Source of the DNA: Limnomonas spitsbergensis | Lineage: Eukaryota; Chlorophyta; Chlorophyceae; Chlamydomonadales | Assembly: GCA_037349105.1 (NCBI GenBank) | Contig: JAYJMM010000099.1 | Coordinates: 1,860,001-1,924,000, forward strand | Direction of reading: 5' to 3' | Length of the DNA stretch: 64,000 bases | Part shown: one piece after another, positions 1 to 33,206 of the stretch | How the letters are laid out: each line of letters starts with the position of its first letter | Numbering within the stretch: position 1 is the stretch's first letter | The notes under the pieces: generated by a model | The model's database searches: none | Seen by the model: only the letters and a program-made list of their open reading frames with translations | What the model was told of the DNA's origin: nothing | Made by a program: the position numbers and the translations under genes

Positions 1-1990
1 TAAAATTTCGACCACAACTGAGACCACAACTTACACAACTGCCAAAAAAGCCAGGTTCTCACAACCATACCTGCCCTGGTACAACCGGTGAAAGTCCATG
101 GCGCCGTCTGGAGGACTTGCCTGCCCCCGCTCCACACATTTTTCTTGACAGGGCATTGGAAGCAAGCATGTAGCACATCCTCCACATGCTCGCCGTCTCC
201 CATTACCCAACATTGCGGACAGCTGCATGTCTTATGCTGCTGGCCGCAGCGCCTTTCCGCAGTCTCGGCTGTGATGTGATGAAAGTCGCAGCCTAAAGTT
301 TGTGCAGATCTGTACTCTTACCTTCAGTTTCTTTCATTTTCCTCCAACGGGACAGTTGGAAGCGGCCCACGCGGCCGAGCCTTTTTGAGCAGGGCCCAGA
401 GGTGTAATGTCATTGACATGCTCTCTTGCAGGCGTGGCTCCAGGCGTGCGCCAGCACAGTGCCTGCCGTATGCTGAAATCTGGCTGGGTAGGTGGCCGCA
501 CAACAGTGTTCGGTGGCAGGGTCCCTGGGGGCCAGGTGGCTTAGTCTGCTCCTAGGTTGCGTCAAATAGCGCCAGCACCTTCGACGGGGAGCGGCTGTAG
601 GTCAGTCGCTGCCTGACGTCTGTTCCTCGCTCCAGTTATTCTTAAGGCAAACGGCAGTTCAACGCACCAGTTAAGCCTTCCGTTGCTCTGTTTGACCGCG
701 ATCTGCATGTCGTCCACCATGGTTACCGCCATGAGGGGGCTGTCTTGCGGTACTGCAGGTGCTACCGCTTTGGTGTAGAAGCTAAGCACGTGCTTACACC
801 AATCTTGCTGTAACGGCTAGATCTGCAGGTCCCTCATACACCCATGGTGGCGGATGTAGGCAGCCCTGCAGCCTAGCTCAGGTGCTTAAGCAGGTTGGAC
901 TACATCCTTCTCCCGAGGGCGACCTGCGGCCGGATTTGACCGGTGGTCCACACTACATTGCTTGTGTGCTGAAAGATGCCCAAAACCTTAAATTCCTGGA
1001 TACGCTCCAGGACAGACCTATGTGGGCCGCACATGCAGACATGGGTTGGCTGTCAGCGCCACGTTGCTAAGCAGCTGCATATCTCAAAGATCTTGCTGAC
1101 GTTCATCTGGAACTGTTTGTCTGCTGCGTACTTATGAAAAGTACCACGTGCGGCAGCCCTGCCATGCTGTGGGCTAGCAGGGAGAGTTCATCCGCGTAGA
1201 GGAGGCAACGCAGCTGCCGTCCTGCCCCGCCCCCAGCACAATGCCCCCTGCCGGGCACTTGGCTGTAATTATGCCCGGCAGGTCGCTGATGTAGAGGCTG
1301 AAGATCAGAGGGCTCAGAGGACAGTGCTGCTGGATGCCTCTGGTGCAAGGCACAGGTCCAGCACTTTTGTGGCCATCTGTGAGTGTTAAGTGCGTTTAAA
1401 CAGCACCCTGACAGACCACTTGCACAGCACGTAACAGGCCTGATGGCATGTGTCTGTGCTCGTACAGATGCCGCCACAATTGCCCATGTGCACGCTGTGA
1501 TATAGGCCTTGCAGAGGTCCATAACAGCCACATGCAGATTGCCGCCGCCTCGAACTGCCCATTCCTCATGAACTGCATGCCTCAAGAGGAAAGCGGCCAG
1601 GACGGTGCTCCGGCGCCGTTGAAATCCAGACTGCTCAGGAGGGATGCCGCCGTGCAAGTGCGCCCAATGATCAGTCATTGCGGTGAGCATGACAACATAC
1701 AGCCGGTACCACACGCTAGTGATGGCAATGGGCCGGTCATTCCTGGGTTCAAAGGGGTCTCTCTTCTTGTAGATACCGGTAAGCTGAATACTGACTGGTT
1801 GCCAGGCGCTAGGCATTCATCCCTGCACCGCCATCGAAGTCATCCAATCCTGCAACAAGATCCTGAGCATGTGCCGTTACTCCTCCTAAGATTCGTCGAC
1901 TGCCAGGGCCAGCTTGATGGCTTGCTGGGTTTCAGTGCATGATACCGCATGGTCACGTACGTTTCCAAAGCAGTCCGGTAGCATCAGCAT
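1..1990 (-). mobile_element. Degraded non-LTR (LINE-type) retrotransposon, 3' half
   Basis: Read on the minus strand, 1816-1103 encodes reverse-transcriptase-like sequence: NDRPIAITSVWYRL, a GIPPEQSGFQRRRST block, a VMDLCKAY block matching the family DLxKAYD motif, and LLYADELSLLA where an active enzyme has YADD. The frame changes near 1500, where the continuation SQRAHGQLWRHLYEH lies in another frame, so the ORF is broken. Towards 1-230 the minus strand reads a CxxC...HVEDVLHACFQCP zinc-finger-like stretch of the kind found at the C terminus of LINE polyproteins. The related fragment at 6185-6370 shows the same HVEDA context. The YADD to YADE change and the frameshift indicate a dead copy. 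The 5' limit is approximate and no poly(A) or target-site duplication was found. The clade was not determined. Confidence 0.6.
340..420 (-). repeat. Family A dispersed repeat (copy 1)
   Basis: Minus-strand copy of a short dispersed element. Read on its own strand the core begins GTCAATGACRTTACACCTCT and continues through GGGCCC and GGCTCGGCCGCGTGGGC to ACTGT near a purine-rich end. Eleven copies in both orientations were found in the window. Confidence 0.7.
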
Positions 1991-2354
1991 ACCGGTATCA
2001 GCAGGTGTCACCTTCCCCCTACAGGGTTCTTGTCAGGTCAAACTTTGAATGCATAATAATTGAGGTTGTAAATCTTGCCCCTCTGCCTGCACCGGGCGGG
2101 CTGCTTTGTCAAAAGGAAAACCAACCTCCAAACCCTGAACCTAAGCCCCAGCATTTTGCTCCTCGATATTTGTACAACGTAAGGCATTACGTCGTCAGGT
2201 CGACTGCTCGCGGTTGTGCACCAGTAGTCATTTGCAGACGCACTCTTCACATATTTAACGAACTCTCATTCGTGCCAATTAAGCTTCTGTGAGATCTGGT
2301 TCTGTTTAAGGCGACCCTTGTCACAGATCTGTGTGCCTCATTGGCCTCGTCGCT

Positions 2355-4911
2355 ATGAGCATTTTTGAGTATAATGGATCAGCGATCGTTGCTATGGCAG
2401 GTAAGTTGAAGCGCGTGAGCTGAGGATAGCGGACTAGCGGGTGTTCGTATTGCTGGTCTCGTCACATCAGACTGGATCTTACCGTTCCACACCTTGGCTT
2501 GCAGGCAAAGACTGCGTAGCGATTGGTTCCGATCTTCGATTTGGAGTTCAGCTGCAGGTGGGGATGGCTCTGTCCAGAAGCAGCTTTGTGCCCAGGAGGG
2601 ACTAGTTGCTCAACAGTATTGTAATTTCCTCTGGCGAGTTCCACATCTTAAGCTGCTGTTGATTCATGTCAACATGATACTTAGACAGTTGCTTGGTTGA
2701 AAAAGTATGTTAGGCATGGCATGCATGATTCCACGGAAATGGACTCTGCTGCATGGCATGGGCAACATGGCTAGTCAAAATTCTCAACTAAGCGTATGGG
2801 TCCCATGTGGGACATGCACATTTGTCGCTCTGCCTTGCTCATGCGGTATGGTTAAAATTTCTCAACTGAAGAGGAAGTGTGTGAACTTTCTGATCTGCTG
2901 TGCTCAATAGAGGGTATGGATGCACTTCAGGTACAATTTATGCAAGCATTTTATGAAATATCTGGAAGCTTGACCAGTGCAGATCATTGCTCGTCTGGAA
3001 AACACAGCTGATGTTCATCATACTGTGGACTGGGTTTTGGCTTCTTCCATACAGCGGTAGTCCTCAAAATGCCAATCAGTTTGTCGTCTCCCACTTACAA
3101 AACGCTTCCAATTACTCCCCCAGACCATGACCACTGACAGACCCAAGGTTCACAAGATTCATGACAAGCTGTACATCGGTCTGTCAGGCCTGGCTACGGA
3201 CACAGAAACACTGCTGGAGCGACTGCATTTCCGCCACAACCTGTATAAGCTCAGGGAGGAAAGGAACATGAAGCCAGTGGTGAGATATATTTGTTTCTAA
3301 ACCTTGCTCCCAAGGACTCCCAGTTATTCTTCAGTATCTTTGAGTGTGTGGTTTGCTACAGATCAGCTGTATTGTAAGCACCTTCCGGGCTCGTGTCAGA
3401 GGCGTCAAGGGTGGAAAAGCCATGCTGCTTGGACCATTGACAGGCCGTTCTTAATTTGGCCTTAATGAGACCTCTGGCTGACCAAATTTGGACTCGTTGC
3501 CGCTGAAAGAAACATTTGCCTCTCCTTGGTAGACTGGCTCCGACTTATGACCTGTAGCTCAACATTTTCCTGTTAAGAAGGCCATACCACGCACCAGTGT
3601 TCAATTTCAGGTACATATACTTAACTTGAGCTGCACACGGCCGTCAGGGCCAGTAGGGCTTGGTATAGCAAGCCCTGCTGCTATGGCCACTGGCCGTAGA
3701 CCGGTCGGGGCTTGATTTGAATGGGCCCAGAGGTGGTCGCCCAGCAATCCTCTTCAGGTGGAAGCTGTGGCGCACATAAAAATTAGCATGGCGACGTATA
3801 ACGGTAGAGTTTGTCTAGAATATCAGCCTAACATTGTTACACTGCCAACAGTACCAAGAAATTTTGCCACCAAGGGTATGGTGAACGCGCATGAATAACT
3901 TCCAGCTGCAAAGGATTGACACACCATTCCCTCCTCTTTTCACATTCAATTCCAGACGTTTGGGCACATGGTGTCAGCAGCCTTGTACGAGAAGCGATTC
4001 GGCTCCTACATGTGCTCACCTGTGATAGCTGGCCTGGAGGAGGATGGGACAGCGTACCTCTGCGGCATGGACTCCATTGGTGCAATGGTGAGCCGTAAAA
4101 CCCTGACAGCCCATTGACAGCCCTGGCCGCTGGCAAGTGTTTCTTTTTTTGCTGCCAGTCCACCTACGGCGGGTCACCTTGCGGCCGCCCAAGGTCCGAT
4201 TGGGATCAAACCTGGACCGTCCTGCGGTTGGTGGCCAAAGTAGCATGGCTGGCCACAAATGGGTTTTCTGGCCGGTGGTCGAAGTGTAGCTGGCGAGTAG
4301 CTGAGTCACGAAAAGATGAACACTGAACCTGGCCCCAAGGAGGATGGGATAACGTACTATTGTGGCATGGCCTATATTGGAGCCATGGTGAGGTACGCAA
4401 TCAGGCTGGCCATTGGCTAGATACTGATTATGACTTCTGAAGGAGGATGGGACAGCTTATGCTCTGTTGCATGAACTATTGGGTCCACGGTGGGTCATGC
4501 TGACATGGCTTGTCATGAACGTACCTTTAAACTTTCTAAATCAGAGGGCAACGTCATGAGGACATGCATGTCACTGCCAGCGTATGTCCGTTGTAAAGCA
4601 CTTCGATTCCTCAAAATAGAATCACAACCCGTGTCGTTGAAGTTGCTTCAATTTTTTGTTGCGTTCTGAATGTGCGTCTCCAGGAGACTGCCAAAGACTT
4701 CATGCTGGCAGGCACAGCTCCCGAGTCCTTGTACGGAATGTGTGAGAGCATGTGGAGGCCAGACATGGAGGCCGAGGAGCTATTTGAGACGCTGTCCCAG
4801 TGCTTGCTGGCGGGAGTGGGCCGCGATGCGCTGGCGGGCTGGGGGGCGGTAGTCCATGTGGTGACCAAGGACAAGGTCATCAGCCGGACCCTCAAGGGTC
4901 GCATGGACTAA
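2355..4911 (+). CDS. PSMB3: 20S proteasome subunit beta-3
   Basis: Non-catalytic beta-3 subunit of the 20S proteasome core, part of the inner beta ring in cytosol and nucleus. Exons: 2355-2400, 2505-2557, 3124-3279, 3956-4087 and 4684-4911; phases close to give 204 aa (human PSMB3 has 205). Family landmarks in order: MSIFEYNGSAIVAMAGK at the N terminus, KVHKIHDKLYIGLSGLATD near residue 40, TFGHMVSAALYEKRFGSY from residue 86, SPVIAGLEEDGTAYLCGMD, and a C terminus ending SRTLKGRMD. As in the family, there is no Thr1 nucleophile. All introns are GT-AG. The ATG is the only start that gives the conserved beta-3 N terminus. Intron 4 contains two degenerate copies of the exon 4 end, annotated separately. 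The assignment is secure; exon edges are read by eye. Confidence 0.95.
3640..4262 (+). repeat. Family B dispersed repeat fragments around PSMB3 exon 4
   Basis: Two fragments, at 3640-3730 and 4160-4262, interrupted by exon 4 (3956-4087). They share the theme GACCAAACCTTGACCGGCC followed by a GCCGGTGGCCCAAGCA-like stretch, with divergence. Better copies lie at 27335, 32935, 45415 and 46385. They may be remnants of one small mobile element; its ends were not defined. Confidence 0.45.
4335..4520 (+). repeat. Two exon echoes of PSMB3 exon 4
   Basis: Within intron 4, 4335-4418 repeats the last 50 bases of exon 4 plus the start of the intron. The true junction is at 4087/4088 and the echo junction at 4387/4388, exactly 300 bases on, with a GTGAGG donor. 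Its reading corresponds to EEDG...CGM.YIGAM with changes. A second, more decayed copy follows at 4438-4518 and ends CCACGGTGGG. Confidence 0.8.
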
Positions 4912-5360
4912 GAGTTGTATGGATTGAGGGTGGCATGGATGCATGGGTGGAATAGACTGGGGGATGGGGGCTGGAATGAAGTGTGGATTTTGTGCTTGTC
5001 GAATGCGATAGCTGTTTGCTTGCTTTCCTTAGGGTCCCTTTGGATGCGTTCTGACAGGAGCATGACACCGGACGTAATGGCATAGTAATGGGCGTGTTGT
5101 ATGTTATGTTACCGCCTTACCGGTAGCGAACACTCGTCTCGCCTGGCAGTCAAGAGCACCCCCTGATTCAGTGGGTCCTACTGGAAGAAATTGCAACTTC
5201 GCCTGTAGCTGGCACTGTACTCGTTATCCCCATGTAAAACATTCCAGAAGTTAACATGACCTACGGTTCTGCCGCTTAGCTTTGCTGTTTTGCGGACCTC
5301 AATTATGTCCTAGGTCTCAGAAGATGTGACTGACGCTTTTGACGTCTGGGTCATACTCAA

Positions 5361-5410
5361 CAAGACTCGGCCGTGTGGGCGCCCAACTGTTCAGACGGGA
5401 GAAAATAAGG
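5361..5410 (+). repeat. Family A dispersed repeat (copy 2, right part)
   Basis: Matches the right half of the Family A core (ACTCGGCCGTGTGGGCGCCC then AACTGTTCAG and GGGAGAA). The left half is only weakly recognisable upstream. Confidence 0.65.
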
Positions 5411-5933
5411 TATCACAAGAAGTATGGTAACGGTATGGACACGGTTCAGGGAAATGAGTTGTAGTGCATGTGTCAGCACTTCACTGCAACATTGTTGGCT
5501 ACAATATACGCAAACGCCATGGTGTGTGCCCGCCACCCTGGCCCGAGGGGAGGGCAACAAGATGTGACTCCCATCGTCAAAAAAATGTTTAACGCCTCCT
5601 GACTAACCTCCCCATCCCCCTCCCTCTTGCCTCAAGAACCTAGTCGAACGTGAATTTCTGTCAGGATTCTGGAGGGGGATAGGAGTCATTTCCAACCAGC
5701 TAAACAATGCACTTCTAATGGTATCGCTCAATGTAGCTGGCTCACCAATGGAAAACGGTGAAACGAATCAATCAAGTCCCCGGTACATTTTCTGCCTGCC
5801 AGCTACATAGCATACCTCGTCATAGACCAAGAGGGTTCGTTTTATCGCTGCATCAGGGACAGGATTTGCAGCGGGCTCTAGTGCTTGGCCCCGGGTGTTG
5901 CCTGCAGCTGCTGGTGGTCCTGCAAGATCTCCA

Positions 5934-6012
5934 GTCAATGACGTTACACCTCTGGGCCATGCACAAGAAGGCTCAGCCGCGTGGGCGCCCAAATGTTCAG
6001 GAGGGAGAAAGG
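5934..6012 (+). repeat. Family A dispersed repeat (copy 3)
   Basis: Nearly complete plus-strand copy running from GTCAATGACGTTACACCTCT through GGGCC to GTGGGCGCCCAAATGTTCAG and GAGGGAGAAA. Confidence 0.75.
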
Positions 6013-6184
6013 ATAAGGAACTTAAGAGGGGAAGAAGGACATACCGGTACCTCCCCCGAAAAAGAAAAGGCAGGCTGAAGTATCCCTGCCCTCTCAAGCC
6101 TACTCTCCAAGAAGGCAAAGAAAAGCGACAAACTAGGCCTCAACAATGCCTACCATGTACTCAACAAAAGTCAGAGCCTCCCAC

Positions 6185-6370
6185 CCAAGCCTGCCCCGGT
6201 ACAACTGTTGAAAGTCTGTGGCGCCCTCCGGGGACCAGTCCAACCTCTCTCCCTCTCCTCACGCCAGGGCACTGGAAGCAGATGTGGCGCATCCTCCACA
6301 TGCTCACCATCTTCCTTGCCCGACACCGTCGGCAGCAGCAGGTGCGAAATATGCCGGAGTGGCCGGGGCA
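6185..6370 (-). mobile_element. LINE 3' fragment related to the 1-300 element
   Basis: The stretch resembles 70-270 of the window at base level: shared CCCCGGTACAAC-like start, GAAAGTC.GTGGCGCC, CAGGGCA.TGGAAGC and CATCCTCCACATGCTC. On the minus strand it encodes a similar EHVEDA-type C-terminal segment. It appears to be a second copy of the same retroelement 3' end. Confidence 0.6.
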
Positions 6371-6560
6371 GTAGACGATAATAACGATGGTGTCATGCGC
6401 TTAGAGGCTGTGGTGGGGAGGAAGACCCCAAGCAGGGACAGGGGCGTCGCAGCTGCAGCTGCAGCTGTTTCTTTGACGGAGGCGAGAGGAGCCCCTTTTG
6501 GATCTGCCGGGCCCTCGCTGTGCGCTGAGCTTTCCATCGCCTCGTCTGCTGAGGGGGCGG

Positions 6561-6650
6561 TCCGTCAATAACGTTACACCTCTGGGCCCGCTCAAAGCTC
6601 GGCCGCGTGGGCGCCCAACTGTTCAGGAGGGAGAAAAGAAGAAACTAAAA
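6561..6650 (+). repeat. Family A dispersed repeat (copy 4)
   Basis: Plus-strand copy with TAACGTTACACCTCTGGGCC and then GCTCGGCCGCGTGGGCGCCC AACTGTTCAG, followed by a GAGGGAGAAAAGAAG purine tail. Confidence 0.75.
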
Positions 6651-7214
6651 GGAAGAGGGGGGAAAGGAACAAAAGGAGAGGCCGGGAAGGCAAAGAAGAC
6701 CAAGTCCGACACCTGAGTTCCACTAGAGACTAGCCCTCAACAAAGCCTATAAAAAACGTAGCTTAGGTAACTGTCATAAAGAAATCCCCCCGGTAATTTC
6801 CCCCCTCACCCCCCCCACGACATTCCTACATACTGGGAATATCCCGGGCCCCGAAAATTCACATCACTGCCACTTTGTCGACCTTGGCAATATCCCAGGC
6901 CCCAAAAAATCATGGACCTGATTCCGAATGTTTTCTTCAAGATCACGCTTTTTAAGCCCTTTAAGCATCTTTCAGTGCTGATGAGCTACGTTTCTTTTTT
7001 CTGTCCCCCCCTTGCCATGGCCTGGCATGTTCAACTATGGTTGGCACGTTATATGGATAATTCATATCAGGGACTTGTTTCAAAGAATATGAGGGTGACT
7101 GACAACACATTGAAGCAGGGATTTCAAGCCTGTCACCAGGCCTGTCACTGTCAAATCAATCAATCTGGTCACCACTCCGAGCAGCTTCCGTATGAACAAT
7201 GTGTGAATCAGTGA

Positions 7215-16415
<9,201 letters not shown>

Positions 16416-16736
16416 TCTGCTGTACGCCAATGCTGCACTGGCGTCTAAACCTCTCTTCTGCTGACATTCAGCTAGATCGTTTCATTTGACTGTTAAGCAG
16501 TCTGCCACACTTCTGTTGCTGAGTTTTTAGCCCATCAGATTTCTTATTACTGATGGTGCATTCAGTTAGCCTGTACACTTTTGTCGAGTTACACCATTTA
16601 ATAGCTTTTACATCCTATAGATGCTCGTCTAGAAAACTAGGCACGTCCATTCCTAGCAGTCCGTCAAAATTTCCAAACAAAATCGGCCTGAATAAGACCA
16701 TGCTCACAAAATACATCCCGGAACTGAAGCTTGCAC

Positions 16737-18318
16737 TTAGTTGATGCCCTGGAGCTCGCTGGACAAGCCTGCAGCAGTGCTCCACGTTTGGAGGTCCGCG
16801 ACGACGTCCACATACGCACGCTTAGAGCCAGTAGCATCCCCCTTGCCGAGGGTGTTCTGCACGAAGCAATCAACATGACCATTTGTAAACGTGATTTTGT
16901 GGTCAAGATGAACATTATAAAGGATACAGGGGACTACTGCAAACCAGTACAACAAACTAGGACTACAGATAAACAAAAAGAGGTAAGGGGCAGAGGCCCT
17001 GATCACAGAATGTGATTGTGAAATAGTGGTGTCGTTGCAAAGGGACCACACAATATTTGGAGTCAGCTTGGTTTCCAGCGCGTAGAGAGTTCCTGACACC
17101 TTTGCTCTCTCAATGCAAAAACAGGCGCGCACCTTGAGCTCGCCCATCTTGGACAACAAGGCGCCTGCGCCTCCGATCTTGACCAAGGAGAGTTCGAAAG
17201 GACCAACCCAATCGCTGGACAACGAGGAGGCTGCGCCCTTCGTGTCCCCCTTCTCGATCTTTGTGCCAACCTCGGCCAGCCTCAGGATGGCCTTCTCCAC
17301 TGGGATGAGATCCTTGTCCAGCTTGACATCCTTGAGGCCCTCGGACTTGAGAAACTCCTGGAGATGGGAGAAGGGGAAAGAGGTGGCTTCAGCATGCACA
17401 AGCTGGATAGCTTCAAGCTGATAAGATGCAAGGGACTTCCCTCTGGGAGGACCAGGTGGTCGGGCTGATAAGATGTATCACATGTCTCGAGCTTTGTCCT
17501 TTTAGTTTTTCTTTTCTCCCATCTGAAAAGTTGGGCAACCAAGCGGCCGAGCCTTCTTGTGCAAGGCCCAGAGGTCTAACGTCATTGACATGTCTGTAGC
17601 TTGCGTTGCTTCTGGGCTGTATCAAGTCTTTGGACTTCTGGGCAGGGCAATACCCTGTGCTAGCTCGAAGCTGGTTCCTTTGGAACAGACGAAACATGCG
17701 TCACATAGAGGACCCACCGGGCCTACCTCGTAAATTGGTGTGCTGCATCCAAAAAGCTGTTTGGCAGGCTTCCAGTGGATTACATGGGGAGGGTAGGCCG
17801 ACTGGTACACATGCATGCATGCATCGATCCAGGGTTTTGCCAAATTCCTTGCCTTTGCCAAATTCCCTGCCCTTGCCCAATAACGTCATCTTCTCCTGGT
17901 CGTACCTGTCACTACTTCTCCTTGCGACCAGAGCCCCATTTGACTACAATCGTTGTTTTTCTCTTACCTGAGTGGTCCTCTTCTGTGCTTCCAGCTTCGT
18001 TTTGCGATTTGCCTTTGCCTTCTCAACAAGGTCCTCGTCCTCCTCATCCTACAAGAAGACGTTTCATGTCATTCCATGGACTTTCGATGTTGCGCTATAC
18101 TGACGATCCAAATGTGCAGATAAGGCACTCACTGGGATGAGGGCGAAGGCAGGCGCAGAGATGCCTGCTACAACTGAAACGAGTCCGCCGAATAGAACAG
18201 CACGTCTCGCAGCTGCAGAGGCTTGCTGAGGCTCTGTCTTCAGCACCGCACGACAAGAGGTCGATGCCCTGGATGCCTTGAAAGGCCGGACTGAGAGGGA
18301 CTTGTTGCAGAGCATCAT
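16737..18318 (-). CDS. MPH2: Thylakoid lumen 16.5-kDa / MPH2-like protein
   Basis: Related to Arabidopsis MPH2/TL16.5, a lumenal protein that supports photosystem II recovery under high light. Exons on the minus strand: 18318-18133, 18048-17968, 17357-17133 and 16856-16737; every junction is phase 0 and the product is 203 aa. The N-terminal 62 residues have a stromal transit region rich in Ser/Arg/Ala. A twin-arginine signal ARRAVLFGGLVSVVAGISAP then leads to AFA, a typical lumenal cleavage site, implying Tat import. The mature part starts with an acidic/basic helix (DEEDEDLVEKAKANRKTKLE). The C-terminal match is clear: LGKGDATGSKRAYVDVVADL then QTWSTAAGL. It lies tail to tail with CDC48 (321 bases apart) and head to head with GCN5. 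The family is recognised by pattern; the role in this organism is inferred. Confidence 0.85.
17505..17590 (-). repeat. Family A copy in MPH2 intron 2
   Basis: Contains TTCTTTTCTCCCATCTGAAA then AGTTGGGC, GCGGCCGAGCC, GGCCCAGAGGTCTAACGTCA and TTGAC. Relative to MPH2 transcription the element is in its own plus orientation. Confidence 0.7.
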
Positions 18319-18607
18319 TGTATTGGACGTTTGTTGACAGATGTAAGGGGGAGAGGGACTGATCGACTACGTCGTTCCGAGAGCACTCGATGGTGCGCAA
18401 GTGTGTTCACCCTAACCTGCAAAAAATATTCAGTGTCATGGTCTCATGGACCAATGTGCAGACGTCGACAGGGGCCAACTTTCTGCGGCACAAATTTTAA
18501 ATAAATTCCATTCTAACAGCATGCAGATTTTATGCACTTCCGTCCGAACCCGCCCTTTTTTGCGCGATCTCTGACTCCAACTCTGACCAGCTTTGCTTTT
18601 GAATTTT
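18319..18607. promoter_or_regulatory. Shared divergent promoter interval MPH2 / GCN5
   Basis: Only 289 bases separate the MPH2 start codon (-) from the GCN5 start codon (+), so both promoters and 5' UTRs must lie here or overlap. No clear TATA box or repeated operator was identified. A nuclear-encoded plastid gene and a chromatin regulator would share this interval. Confidence 0.6.
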
Positions 18608-30429
<11,822 letters not shown>

Positions 30430-30539
30430 TGCGCCAGCCTCCGTTTCTCGTGGCTCAGCAGCCGTTCAGGTACTGCTCAGCTGCACTTCAGCTACAGCTG
30501 AGCTGCACTTCAGTTACAGCTCAGCTGCACTTCTTAAAC

Positions 30540-30790
30540 AGCTCAGCATGGAGCAGGCAGCGGGCACCCCTATGCAGCCAGCTGTGGGGGGGACTTCCAT
30601 GCATGATGCATGCCGTCCCTATCAGCATGGTCCCCGAGAAGGCAACGGGCCCTCCCATGCAGTCAGCTATGGGAGGACTTGCATGCATAACTGGTTAATT
30701 TTCGGGCGCTGCAGCCGTTTAGCTACAGTTCCGCATAGCGCCTGAGCAGGATGCAGGCACGTCCATGCAGCTGCCTGTGGGGTGATGTGC
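30540..30790 (+). repeat. Three echoes of the GCN5 exon 10 end
   Basis: The exon block CATCAGCATGGCGCCGGAGC AGGGAGCGGGTACACCCATG then CCTCCTGTGGGG recurs near 30545-30590, 30625-30675 and 30738-30785 with substitutions. CAGCTACAGCTCAGCTGCAC repeats precede them. Since echoes elsewhere mark splice junctions, this supports an intron after 30425. Confidence 0.75.
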
Positions 30791-30965
30791 ATGCATGCGC
30801 TCCATGTCCTTGGCTGTGTTGCCAGAATGTATTATTGGGGAATGTGGCTTTCGGCGCCAGTTTTTTATCTTGTCTCAGCTATATTTCAGGAACCTCCTGT
30901 CCTCCGGTCGCATGTTCCATGAGTGGCAAGCCAGGCTGCTTGCCTGCTTGGGACTGTGTCTGTAG

Positions 30966-31973
30966 GCCAGTCAAGGTTTGGCCCAGTCCGGGCCCTTGGC
31001 AGCCGCGGATATATAGAGGAAATATAGAGGAAATATAGAGGAAAGGCCGGGACAGATGCACTGCCGGGCGTCTCTTTTAAGTGTTCTAAGCCGCTGTGGA
31101 TCTCAAGTGTTTTATTGCTGGTTCATGGGATGGGACTAGAACGCGACGCTCGTGCATAGAAGCAGTGAATTAGGAAGGCTCTCTACTTCAATCAACTTTT
31201 ACAGCTGGTCTTCATTCCTTTTTCCTCCTTGGTCACCATGACAAATCCATATTCGAAAAATTGTAATTTAGCAATTCGGACAAGACAAGGAAACAAGGCA
31301 GAGTCCTTCTTCAAACCAACAGTTTACATATTCACAACCACCAGGGTTTACCAAGATGTTGGTGGCTTCAGGTGCGGTAAGCAGCTTGCACTTTTTATCA
31401 GTTTTGAATTACCGGTACCGGTACTGTTTATAGGGCAACTGCATCAGAAAGCCCAGAGCCCCAGAGAGCCTGATTAAATCTGAGAGAGCCTGATTAAATA
31501 AGCATGTGCGGAATCCACTGCATAAGGTTTGAAAACCATTCAAGAACTCCACCCAATTGAATGTTACCTTCATAACATCATACCGTAAAATTGGGAATGG
31601 ACACTTCTGACTTTCCGAGCTCATGCATTTGACGATGCATGGCACCCATGCTTGCACTAAACATGGCCAGTGCTGCATCAGACAGTGCAGCAATCAGTCA
31701 GATTAATAGGCGACGATGCCGCATTCGCCGAGCAGGACTTCGATGGGTTCGCCTCTGACGGTTTGACCACGGGCAGGGCATGTCTACGATCTTTCTTTCT
31801 GTCATCCGAAGTGTGATGCCGATTTCGCCGCACCCAACGCCCAGCCACCACGGCTACAGAGATAGGAAATACTATCGATTAAATAATAGCCCATGCTGAC
31901 CGTTTTAAGGGCAGGAGCCCTGGCTCTGATGAGAATTACCGATATGATTTGATAGGAGCTTAGCAGTGTGACC
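30966..31973. other. Spacer between GCN5 and the PNISR-like gene
   Basis: Starts with a partial Family B copy (30965-31012: AAGGTTTGGCCCAGTCCGGG CCCTTGGCAGCCGCGG) and a triple AATATAGAGG. A CCGGTACCGGTAC patch lies near 31410. No gene was recognised. Confidence 0.5.
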
Positions 31974-33160
31974 ATGTCGTCGTTTCACCAATACCCACAG
32001 CAGCCTGGCGGTATTCCTCCACAGCACAACTACATGGAGCAGCAGCAGCAGCAGATCGTTCAACCCCAGGGACAGCAGGTACCGTGGTATCCTCCACCTC
32101 CCCCGGAAGCGTCGAACCAGCATGCAGCGACAGGCTCAGCGCCTCCACACAGCCAGATGTCGTATTCTATCTTGGAGCGCCCGGGCGAAGCCAGCATGTT
32201 TGCTGCGCACGCTGTTCCGCCCCCGCCCCCGCCCCGCCCTGCCGTGAGTGCTGATCCGTACCCAGCCCAGCAGCAAACCGTGCAACAAACCAGCTCAAGT
32301 CAACCAGCCGACCTCTCGGCTGAAACTTTCACGAACATGAACGCTGAGGAGCAGGCGAAGTACTTGGCCGACTGGGAGGCATGGCAGCTCTACTACCAGT
32401 ATCAAGCCTCATCGGGGGTGCAGGCTGCAGCTCAGCCAGATCAACAATTCTACGGGCAGCAGTTCCAGCAGCAGGTGAGCACCCCTGATGACGCTGTCTG
32501 GAAGAATTGCCTTCAACATTCAGGATATGACATGAAGCCATGCATGGGGGCCCCATGCGCCCCCATGCATCCCCATGCATGCTTGTTCATTGCCGGAGCT
32601 GCATGACGTCGCTCTCTGAAAGGCAGGCTGGCCACCTTGCCTTCTAGTTGTAGGATGCCATGAGGCAAGGTATGAGGGCCCCATGCATGCCCGTTCGTGC
32701 TCGGCATGCATGTTTGCCTGCCTACCTCCCACACTTGCATGAGGGATTGAGGGCCCCATGTATCTGCGTTGGTCGGCGCAGCTGCATGGCAATCGATTCC
32801 TCCGGCAAGGTGCATGGAGATATGTTGGACTTGCAGGGTAACTTACATGCAAGCAAATCACCTGCCTCCATCGTCCCTCGCCACCATGCTCATCCTGTGA
32901 AGATGTTGCACCACTCTTTATTTTAGTGTGCGCCAGATGCCCTTTGGGGGGGATGTTGCATGGCAGCTATGAGGCCACAAGGGACCAAACCTTGACCGGC
33001 CTGCAGCTGGTGGCATGGCTTGCTGCACCCCAAGCCCCCATGGGTGTTGACCCTGGTGTAGCTGGATTGTAGCTGATGCGCTTTTGAATGAATCATCCTG
33101 CTCAATTGCTGATCCCTTTGAGATGCTGCGCTCATGTTTGTTTCCGCTTCCTGGCATGTT

Positions 33161-33206
<46 letters not shown>

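Noticed and set aside
18593..18607. GCN5 start upstream of 18608
   Set aside because: The open frame extends only to a TTG; the first ATG is 18608.
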